Positions 30,061-36,815 of a stretch of 36,815 nt of DNA are shown here, one piece after another. Below the pieces are notes generated by a model. The model did not search any database. It was not told the origin of the DNA and worked only from the letters and a program-made list of their open reading frames with translations. The position numbers and the translations under genes are program-made. Each line of letters starts with the position of its first letter. Position 1 is the stretch's first letter. This stretch comes from Mastigamoeba balamuthi. Its lineage: Eukaryota; Evosea; Mastigamoebida; Mastigamoebidae. The stretch spans positions 69,590 through 106,404 of the forward strand of contig CACRSC010000021.1 in the NCBI GenBank assembly GCA_902651635.1. Reading direction: 5' to 3'.

Positions 30061-30865
30061 ATGCAAGTCAAGACCGAGGCCGAGGAGGCTGTGGAAGAGG
30101 ACGGGCAATTGCCCGCAACCTCGTTCCGACTCAGCGCCAGCGAGTCGCACTCGCTGCTGAGGATGCAAGACGAGGCAGTCCTGCGCGCCCTGCGGTCGAG
30201 GCCCGAGGTGCCCAAGTCCTTGCACGAGCTGCTGGCCTTCGCCAACTCGGCTGCGCAGTAGACGTTCGGCTCCGCCTACCGCCTGCGGATCACCGACGAG
30301 GTGTGCGCGGGCCCGGCGGGTCAGGTGGTCAAGCGCCGCGAGTTCCACACCCCGAACCCCTTTGTATCCTCTCCTCCCCCCCTCCTGCCAACACGAGAGA
30401 GCAGTCCCCACTCACGTGCGCCTCGCGGTGAAGCCGCGGGTGTGTGTCAAGTGCGGGCGGGTTCTGTGCAGCGGCGTCTGCCTGCGCGACCACCTGTGCA
30501 CCCTCGAGGGCGACGAGGACAAGGCCCCCCCGCGCAAGCGCAGGGCTCCACAGATCTACACGTCCACCAGCTGCCTCACCACGAAGCGCCCGCGGCGCAG
30601 CACCAGCAGCGGGCAGGACGCAGCTGCGCCAGGTGCTCTGCCGGCGACTGAGCCCCTGGACGGTGACGGTGGAGGGCTGCCAGAAAAGAGAGCTGTGCTG
30701 GCGGGAATGAGGCAACTCAGGGACATTGTCGGCCAGGCAGAGCGCAGGGCGGCCTGCTCCGACAGCGATGAGGAGGGCAGGCTGTGGCTGGCCCGTGCTG
30801 CCCAGTGGCTGGCAACGGCACGCACGGCGGGCGCCGACCTCGTGAGAGAAAAGCCACGTCCGTGA
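30061..30865 (+). CDS. Unidentified protein with a Cys/His zinc-finger-like motif
   Basis: Exons 30061-30207, 30262-30363 and 30398-30865 join in phase 0 to 238 aa. The first intron (donor GTGCCC, acceptor GCAGTAG) is short and removes an in-frame TAG that a straight reading would meet after SAAQ; the second (donor GTATCC) has a clear pyrimidine tract. The N-terminus is acidic and helical (SASESHSLLRMQDEAVLRAL). The centre carries PRVCVKCGRVLCSGVCLRDHLC, a C-x2-C-x4-C-x3-C-x3-H-x-C arrangement that could hold zinc, followed by basic segments (PPRKRRAP, TKRPRRS) that look like nuclear localisation signals. The C-terminus is helical. I do not recognise the family. A nuclear, zinc-binding role is inference. 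It lies only 81 bp upstream of the next gene on the same strand. Confidence 0.5.
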
Positions 30866-30946
30866 GCTGGGAGTTTGGCTTCGTTACAACGAATCTAGAT
30901 CTTTGATGGGTTCGGTATCTGCTTCATATCTCCACATAGTTCTTTG

Positions 30947-31796
30947 ATGGCCGGCGTCAATATTGCCGCGCAGCTGCGGAAGCTGCTCGAGTCGCAGGAG
31001 CGCCGCGTGGGGGTCTACGCCGCCTTCCAGCTGTGTGTGGCGTTCCGCCCCCCGCCCTGTTGGCCGTTACGCGTCTGATCGGCGATTGCATCACCCAGCG
31101 CGCTCGACACGCTCCTGGAGTCGGGCGACCTCGAGGCCTACCGCGCGTCGTGCCAGAGCATCACCGGCGCATTCTCCGCAGCCTCTGCTGACGTCAGGTT
31201 TCCTGATTTCCTGATTTCTCCCCTGTGGAATCTGCATTCTGCGGGGATGGGCCCTGACGGTCGCCGACGCAGGGCAACGGAGCAGGAGCTTAGGGGCGCC
31301 GGGCGGGCTGACCTGGGAGACATGGTGCGGCGCCTGCAGGACGCCGAGCGCAGCAAACTCCACCTGGTACGCACTCAGGGGGAGTAGTAAATCTGTGTCG
31401 TGTGACGCAACGCAGGCATTTCTGGGGGGCGCTCTGATTTTTTTCGAATGGTGACGTCATGCTGCCACGAATTATTTTCAAGCAGAGAGGCGACTCAGCA
31501 GTTGGGTACTTGCAGCCATGAAAAGCCAGTTTGTTTTGCTTGCTAGACGAAGTCTTCTGTGCTGTGCCAACTTGTCTCGAACTGCTGTCATTCTAAGCGA
31601 GCACACGCAGACTGCGAGGATGCACGTGGTGCTGACGCAGGAGAAGTTCCCCCAGCAGAGGGACGAGGAGTACAAGGACGAGCACGTGGAGGAGGAGAAG
31701 GGCCTGCTCGGCGAGGAGCTCGAGAGCGTGACTGCCATTGCATGCTCCGTCCTTGAGGACATACATGCCGAACTTGCTGACCTCACTGAGACCTAG
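30947..31796 (+). CDS. REX1-B (Required for Excision 1-B) domain protein
   Basis: Four exons (30947-31032, 31099-31197, 31273-31366, 31611-31796) join in frame to 154 aa. The pattern matches the REX1-B domain family: an N-terminal LLESQERRVGVYAAF, a central LESGDLEAYRASCQSITGAFSAAS, a helix ending VRRLQDAERSKLHL, then a Lys/Glu-rich C-terminus (LTQEKFPQQRDEEYKDEH). The family is named from a Chlamydomonas gene needed for excision repair of UV damage and is widespread as a small protein of unknown biochemistry. The length is normal for the family. The donors are GTGTGT, GTTTCC and GTACGC, and the last intron (244 nt) is much more AT-rich than the exons. No signal peptide or membrane segment; expected in nucleus or cytosol. 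Confidence 0.75.
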
Positions 31797-32149
31797 CCTT
31801 GTGTGGCTGGGCATCCACAAAGAGATGACAGTGAGCTCCTTACAGAGAAAGGAAGTATGCAATGCTTGAGCCTTCCACCCAGATTACACTGAGGCCAATA
31901 GAGCAACCAACGAAAAAAGGGCACAAATCATTTTTTGATCAAAGACACAAAGGGCAGAAGATGAGGTCTTTTGGCCTTCCAGATGGCTGGGAGGGGGTCG
32001 TGCAAGCTTTTCATTCATTGAGCCCCACTGGAACACCACGGGATGATTCTGGCAGAGGAGGTTGTGGAGGGAGGCAATGTTATTGAAATGGCTTCCTTTC
32101 CCCATCCATGTCAAGCAAAATGTAACAGCACATAGTGAAACCCTGCATA
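31797..32149. other. Intergenic at the border of the repeat-rich end
   Basis: GC content drops sharply here. Short ORFs exist on both strands (such as 31862-32086 plus) but none has a domain. It is probably the 3' flank of the REX1-B gene passing into repeats. Confidence 0.4.
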
Positions 32150-32387
32150 GCAGTGAATGATCAAACTATGCACTACTATGCAGGGAACTGCAACGTGCTA
32201 CAATGCAGGGATCTGCTACGTGCCTCTGTGCACTGCTACATAAGGGTCTGCTATGTGCTACTATGTGGGGGTCTGCTACACACTGCTATGCATATGCATG
32301 TAGTGGTGCTTGATCATTTACTATGCGCTGCTACTCAGGGTTCTGCTATGTGTCACTACATTAGCTTTTGCTACATGCTGCTACATA
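32150..32387. repeat. Degenerate minisatellite of CTGCTATGTGCTAC-type units
   Basis: Variants of GGGTCTGCTATGTGCTACTATG recur about every 25-40 bp (for example near 32205, 32245, 32268 and 32338). The units are too diverged for a precise consensus. No coding role. Confidence 0.6.
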
Positions 32388-32555
32388 AATGGGCAGGAAT
32401 TCCCCCGAAAAAAAGTGTTATCTTATCTGCCAGCAGTTTTTGTCACTGAAAAAAAAACATGATATGCATTGTGAAGAAAGCTCAAAATTGGCTGTGCTTC
32501 ACAACACAAGCAGGAGAGAATGTGTGAGTATGTATACAAAATGCATACGAATCTG
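32388..32555 (+). repeat. Dispersed repeat, AT-decayed copy
   Basis: GGGCAGGAATTCCCCCGAAAAA and the following 140 bp match 36652-36815 in the same orientation at roughly 80 percent. Most differences are G to A or C to T in this copy relative to the other, and CpG sites are largely lost here. Confidence 0.65.
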
Positions 32556-32674
32556 CATGAGCAGACCTGAGAACTGGGGCCTGAAACAAGGGGGTTATAA
32601 GTCAGTGGTTATGTTAGCAGTTATTTTTGCCAGTACAGACTGTACCAGCAGCACAAGCTATGCACTGGTGGTAT

Positions 32675-32760
32675 AAACAGAGGTTAAAACGAATTTGAAA
32701 AACTGTTAAAAATTTGAAAATGAAAAAATCGGAAAACAGCAAAAAGTAATGAAAAAGAGA
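32675..32760 (+). repeat. Left terminal inverted repeat of the element
   Basis: Runs from AACAGAGGTTAAAACG to AATGAAAAAGAGA and pairs with 35364-35449 in inverted orientation. Past this point the two arms diverge, although both remain A-rich on the strand reading inward. Confidence 0.75.
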
Positions 32761-33036
32761 TGGGAAATGTAAACCTGTAGGATAAAAAAGAAAAGCACCA
32801 AAAAGAAGAAGGGAAAAACGGACTGAGCAGTTTCAAGTTGACAACATTCCAGAAAGAAAGAACCAAAATAAATTGCTTAGTCATATATTGGTTAATCGCC
32901 GGCAATTGAAGAATGAAATCCAAAAGAAGTCATAAGAAAAACGATAAGGAAACACAAAACCAATGAAAGAACATGTTTCAATAACTCTGAACAGAGTGAA
33001 CCAGATTTAAGTAAGACTGAGAATGAAACTGTAACT

Positions 33037-34560
33037 CTATTTTGTCTTTCTCTTCTTGGAGACAGGAGAGAGTGCCTTGTTCGGTGCCTGGTCTGCTTCC
33101 TCTTCTTTCTCAGACTTGACTGTTTTCTTCTTTCTGCCTCTTGTTGCACTCAAGTGGTTTCATGGGAGCCTGCACCTGTGTAGCTGACATGCTCTATGTT
33201 GAATTGTTAAAAGGAACAAAGAAGGAACAAAGAAAAATTGGCATCTTTCTCCCTGGGTTCCTCTGATGTTGAATGAACAGGAGGACAAAGCTCAGCCGTT
33301 GCTTTCCCAAGATGAAGACGATGTGCTTCATGCGAAGAGCTTCCTCACAAAGCACAACTTCCTGGGGTGCTGCCAGGAGAGATGACCCTGGGTCAGGTCC
33401 AGTTCGGGTTCCTACTGAAGGAGTCAGAAAGACCAGTACTAAGAAGTTGGTGAATCAAGGAAACAACAGGGAGCATACCCTACACAGGGTGAGGAACGGG
33501 CCTGAAGTCCATGTGACAGTGCAAGGATCTGGTTGTCAGTGAGAATAACATCAGTCATCACAATCTCCATGACTACACCTTGCTCATTATCTCTCTTCTA
33601 CACACATATTAGATTAATCGCCGGCGATAAAACCCTACATGTCCAGGCAAGAAGCAATGAGATATCATGTGTTGCCATCCAGGCACATGTACTGCACCTC
33701 ATCAAATGGTGGTACAGTGAAATTGAATGCCTCTTCGGGTTCCTGGGTGTAAGTAACAGCCACTCTGCAGATACGGGAGACGTTCTTCTTGTCTGGGGCC
33801 CCCTTCTTCAGAACTACTACCCACCCAGCAAACCTCATCCAGCCACGGGACTTGATTTTTCGGTGAGCATGGCCACTCACAAGGAGTCTGCATCTCAAAG
33901 TACCCCTTTGCAAACCCCAGTTTTTGCTATGGTCAAAATTTCACAAAAGTAGTATAAATTACGGTAGAAAAACGTGTTTTAAACACGAAAACTGAGCTGA
34001 AAATGCGAAAATCAATGGAAAAACGTGAATTTATCAAAATCTGGAAAAATGAGAAAACAGGTACTTACTGTTTTTGATGTGGTCCCAGCGCACAATCCCC
34101 CATGTGGAAGCCCCACCCTCCAGAATTACAGGGATGTCTCCGACTTGGTAGGAGGCTGTTATCAGCAGTACACTCAGAGTTGATGTGATGCCAAACAGCT
34201 TTGGCTGAATGATCTCTCCCTTTGTGTCAATTTCCTCCTTGGTTTCTTTAAGAAGCAGTGTTATACCAATAAATGACTTTATGACATACCATCAGGGAAG
34301 AGAAGTGGAAGTAGTTATTGGTTGAAGTTGTTCTTCACCTTCATCACAGCTAAGCAGCTTTGCTCAATGCTCTTGCACACTTCCTTCGCCTGCTTATCAT
34401 GCTCCTTTTTCTTTTCCTTCTTCTTCTTCTCTAAGGCTTCCTTCTTTTGTTCTGTCTTAATTGAAAAAGGACTCTTCCTTCTTCATCTGGTTGTCTTTGA
34501 CTGCTATTGTCTGAGATTCAACAATCAGTCTATTGTTATCGCCGGCGATTAAACAGTTTA
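33037..34560 (-). other. Coding-like exons inside the element (minus strand), function unknown
   Basis: Several minus-strand stretches look like exons of one gene: a Lys/Glu-rich helix ending EVCKSIEQSCLAVMKVKNNF (near 34450-34325), a block KEEIDTKGEIIQPKLFGITS to GGASTWGIVRWDHIKN (near 34255-34075, followed by donor GTAAGT), a block KIKSRGWMRFAGWVVVLKK to FDEVQYMCLDGNT with a stop (33865-33665), and a basic ending SPVSKKRKTK with a stop at 33040. The frames cannot be joined with confidence, and the third block ends in a stop unless an intron lies before it. The last block resembles a nuclear localisation signal, fitting an element-encoded nuclear protein. I recognise no family. Confidence 0.3.
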
Positions 34561-34756
34561 GCATTAACAAAGACTGGACAGCATTGCTCAAACTATTAAT
34601 GATCACCAATTCTTTATCGCCGGCGATAAAGTATGCAGACATAAAGCTACAGTAAGATCAAAAACTATTTGTGAATAATAACAAGCATCTTATCGCCGGC
34701 GATAACTTATATCAGTCTCTCACAAAGGTGTTTATCGCCGGCGATAAATCTAAGCA

Positions 34757-34955
34757 ACAAAGATATTTTGTGATGACGTCACGTTTTACGTCACGTTTAC
34801 GTCACGCATAAGATATTTAAAGATATTATTCATTTATAAGTCTTCCTCTGTGAGTGAAGTCCACCTGCTACTTAGCAGATGAGTTATAATAATGAATCTT
34901 TTTGAAATATCTTCAGATATTTCAGCAATATCTAAATATATCTAGATATTTCTTC
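34757..34955. promoter_or_regulatory. AT-rich stretch with several AGATAT cores inside the element
   Basis: AAAGATATTTTG, TAAGATATTTAAAGATATTATTC and, from 34915, TCAGATATTTC, AATATCT and TAGATATTTC repeat the core seen upstream of the host genes, on both strands. GACGTCACG triplets (34774-34806) precede it. This could be the promoter of the element's minus-strand gene, with palindromes on both sides. Confidence 0.35.
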
Positions 34956-35363
34956 AACTTCTATCGCCGGCGATAGACACTACCACTTGCACATGAATAC
35001 CTTTGGAAAGATTATGTTTAACTTTATCCTATTACTGAAAGAAAATGAAGTGCCTCTTTCTCTGCTGCCAATTGCATACTACACCATCACTGCATCAGAA
35101 TGACTCACATCACACTCTGATTCTCACTGACATAAAGTCTAAATAAAAACCACTTTGTTGTTACAATATGGTTCTCTTCCTCACTTGCTGTTTTTCTTCA
35201 TATGTTTTACAATTATCGCCGGCGATTATTTTGTTCAAATTCTTACTGGGTTTTTTCCTTTATCTCTGCCTTCTTTTTCTTGTTTTTCTGCCTTCAAATT
35301 CACCCTCATCCTTTTCAAATTATGATGTTCTTTTTTTCTATCATTGGTTTTTTGTCATTGCTC

Positions 35364-35450
35364 TCTCTTTTTCGTTACTTTTTGCTGTTTTCTGATTTTT
35401 CCTTTTTCAAATTTTTGACAGTTTTTAAAATTCGTTTTAACCTCTGTTTA
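35364..35450 (-). repeat. Right terminal inverted repeat of the element
   Basis: Inverted partner of 32675-32760; it ends AACCTCTGTT followed by TATATAG. The identical end occurs at 4593. Confidence 0.75.
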
Positions 35451-35530
35451 TATAGCATATGCTGCTGGCATATAGCATGTGCCATCAGCATATACTGTAC
35501 TGGCAGTAGATGAGCTGGCATAAGAAGTGA
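35451..35530. repeat. Simple repeat of GCATAT/CTGGCA units at the element border
   Basis: TATAGCATATGCTGCTGGCATATAGCATGTGCC and similar units flank the right end of the element. The left flank (32630-32674) has related sequence in inverted form (CCAGTACAGACTGTACCAGC), so the element sits in, or carries with it, a satellite-like tract. Confidence 0.5.
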
Positions 35531-35909
35531 GATGTGGTAGATAGAGTGATGTGCATTGATGCTGATGCATATCTAATACAATTTTAAGAGGGAAATCATT
35601 TATTGGACAATTGCTTCTATTTGGAGGACATAACAATTGAGAAGGACAAGTCGTGAGTGACAGAGAGCACTCAAGAGATGAGTGAGAGTATCTTAGCACG
35701 TGGGATTGTCTGAATGCACCATTAGCAGATCCAGATGCAGAGTAAGAGAGGTGAGAGGTTGATGGGTAGGAATTCCCATCAAAAGGGTAAAAATCGTTAC
35801 AAATGATGAATTGCACATTCTCTTAATATCAGAAGCTCTTGGATGCATTTGAAGCATAATTTCACAGAAATTTTTTCAAATCAAGTGATTTGTGACAAAA
35901 GTGATATGT

Positions 35910-35990
35910 GCCAGCATATGTGCTGGGCAATGTGCCAGCAGCACAGTGTATGTGCTGGCATATATGCTGGCATATGAGTCAGCATGGAAA
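35910..35990. repeat. Satellite-like tract of GTGCCAGCATATGTGCTGGC units
   Basis: Five or so partly palindromic units built from TGCCAGCA, CATATGTGCTGGC and related words, the same sequence type as at 35451-35530. Confidence 0.55.
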
Positions 35991-36083
35991 GTGTCAGTAA
36001 TTTTGTGGTCAGTGCTAATCAAGAAGACATTCAAAAGCAGACACAGTGACTTTCAATTATAATGGCCAACAGATTTCATTGCT

Positions 36084-36599
36084 TTAGTCACACTCAGGGT
36101 CAGATTCATCAGAGGAGAGGAGGGTATCATTATCATCACTGCACTCAGTACAATCTGTGATGCAGTCCTTTGGATCAGTCATAACGTCGTTCGGGCCATT
36201 AAAGGATGCATCTGGGTTGATGAATCCCTCTTCAAACATTGAGGTCCATCTGCAGAGGACTGGTTGGAAGCAGCTCGTTGGAGTTGGAGAGCCAGGAGTC
36301 CAGTTTCGCATTGCTCCATAGAGAAGACACTCTTTCTGCATGAGAGTCACCTGTATGATGTGCTCTTCAAGGCGTTTGACTTCCTCAGTAGTTCCCTTGA
36401 TGGTACTGAGCCTCTAGTGCAGCCTCTGAGCATCAGCATAACAATTTAAGGGCAAATCTGGATGAACACAGTGCTCCAACCAGTTGTCATTGTCCTTGGC
36501 GACTGAGATGAGCCTGGAATGCTGCTGGATTGATGGCAGGGATGCCTTGCAGTGCGCCTTTTGATGCTTCTTACCATCTGCAAGAGTGCAGCATGTCAT
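36084..36599 (-). other. Minus-strand reading frame with one internal TAG, acidic C-terminus
   Basis: One frame is open from 36599 to 36084 apart from a single TAG at 36414-36416, which is preceded by TGCAC and could be an intron acceptor (TGCACTAG). Before it comes a Lys/His/Cys-containing segment (DGKKHQKAHCKASLPSIQQH); after it a helical block (TEEVKRLEEHIIQVTLMQKE) and a very acidic tail (DCTECSDDNDTLLSSDESDPECD) with a stop. The position next to dispersed repeats suggests a mobile-element gene. No family recognised. Confidence 0.3.
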
Positions 36600-36651
36600 T
36601 ATGAGTCAATTAGGGAAAAAGTATATTAGTTTCGTTATTTGCCAGCACATA

Positions 36652-36815
36652 TGTGATGGGCAGGAATTCCCCCGAAAAAGGTGTTTTATGCCGGCGGTTT
36701 TCGTCTGTTGGAAAAAATGTGCCGTGCGTTGTGAGGTAAGCTCGGAATTGGCTGTCCCTCACAACACGAGCAGAAGGCCCATAAGCGAGTGTGTGTACAA
36801 AATCGCGCACGATTC
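36652..36815 (+). repeat. Dispersed repeat, GC-retaining copy, running off the window
   Basis: Partner of 32388-32555. It keeps CpG sites (for example GCCGGCGG, ATCGCGCACG) that read CAGCAG and ATGCATACG in the other copy. Its right end is outside the window. Confidence 0.65.

Larger units (their letters stand above)
32895..35226. repeat. Cluster of ATCGCCGGCGAT palindromes
   Basis: The perfect 12-bp palindrome occurs at 33617-33628, 34538-34549, 34616-34627, 34692-34703, 34734-34745, 34963-34974 and 35215-35226, and once with one mismatch at 32895-32906. Flanks extend the symmetry to TTATCGCCGGCGATAA or TAATCGCCGGCGATTA. They are confined to the element (plus the copy at 4361) although the surrounding DNA is very AT-rich. 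They are likely binding sites for an element-encoded dimeric protein, for example a transposase or a repressor. Confidence 0.8.
32675..35450. mobile_element. 2.8-kb DNA-transposon-like element with 86-bp terminal inverted repeats
   Basis: The left end (32675-32760, starting AACAGAGGTTAAAACG) and the right end (35364-35449) are inverted copies with few mismatches. Both are flanked by TATA (TAT before the left end, ATATAG after the right), compatible with a short target duplication. The interior holds minus-strand coding-like exons and a cluster of 12-bp palindromes. A 476-bp copy of the right end occurs at 4118-4593, showing it is dispersed. The superfamily is not recognised; no transposase motif was seen. 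It may be non-autonomous or carry an unfamiliar transposase. Confidence 0.7.

Noticed and set aside
30253-30261. UAG read as an amino acid in the 30061 gene
   Set aside because: The CBM20 and REX1-B genes end with TAG in conserved contexts, and a short intron explains this TAG without recoding.
34538-35226. CRISPR-like array from evenly repeated ATCGCCGGCGAT sites
   Set aside because: Repeats are only 12-16 bp, perfectly palindromic, unevenly spaced (about 40-240 bp) and inside a eukaryotic TIR element.
32388-36815. LTR retrotransposon bounded by the two direct repeats
   Set aside because: The repeats are only about 80 percent alike, the right one runs off the window, and no reverse transcriptase, primer-binding site or polypurine tract was seen between them.
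1-36815. tRNA or rRNA genes
   Set aside because: I saw no cloverleaf with A and B boxes or conserved rRNA words by eye; a covariance-model scan would be needed to exclude small ones.

Overview
This is a eukaryotic window, most likely from a free-living or parasitic protist. Genes are intron-rich (introns mostly 40-330 nt), GC-rich and packed closely together. Spliced models join in frame, with AG acceptors and an unusual donor consensus near GTGCG. The products (repeated mannose-6-phosphate-receptor-homology-like ectodomains, a papain-type protease with a membrane anchor, an expansin-like secreted protein, exocyst Sec5) fit an amoeboid protist such as an amoebozoan, but I cannot assign a taxon from this sequence alone. 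Two AT-rich ends (about 1-1,350 and 31,800-36,815) are full of repeats and mobile-element remains.

Layout. 1-233 is a foldback/MITE-like element. From 1,407 to 13,223 there is a minus-strand array of four paralogous type I membrane proteins with three MRH-like ectodomains. The first copy is a pseudogene, the second is complete (550 aa), and the last two are cut by a 105-N assembly gap. The array is interrupted by a 1-kb duplicated 5' flank around a mobile-element fragment (3,061-5,609), by an unidentified spliced gene (6,213-7,117) and by a broken GH28 polygalacturonase-like pseudogene (7,778-8,335).

Next on the minus strand come a secreted chitin-binding-like/expansin-like protein (13,567-15,049), a membrane-anchored cysteine protease with Cys-rich repeats (15,797-19,321), a secreted VMO-I plus PSI-like protein (20,154-22,030), and a seven-exon exocyst Sec5 gene with a Ras-association-like domain in its middle (22,481-26,106). 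A 374-bp divergent promoter separates Sec5 from plus-strand genes: a CBM20 starch-binding domain joined to a very long charged helix and a C-terminal membrane anchor (26,481-29,879), an unidentified Cys-motif protein (30,061-30,865) and a REX1-B domain protein (30,947-31,796). The right end holds a 2.8-kb element with 86-bp terminal inverted repeats and a cluster of ATCGCCGGCGAT palindromes, one partial copy of which sits at 4,118-4,593.

Working together: many of the genes look like surface, secretory or endomembrane functions (surface lectin-like receptors, a secreted wall-acting protein, a surface protease, vesicle tethering, membrane-bound glycogen/starch binding), though nothing shows they are co-regulated beyond a shared AGATAT motif 52-87 nt upstream of most start codons. 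All exon models here were derived by eye and need transcript support.
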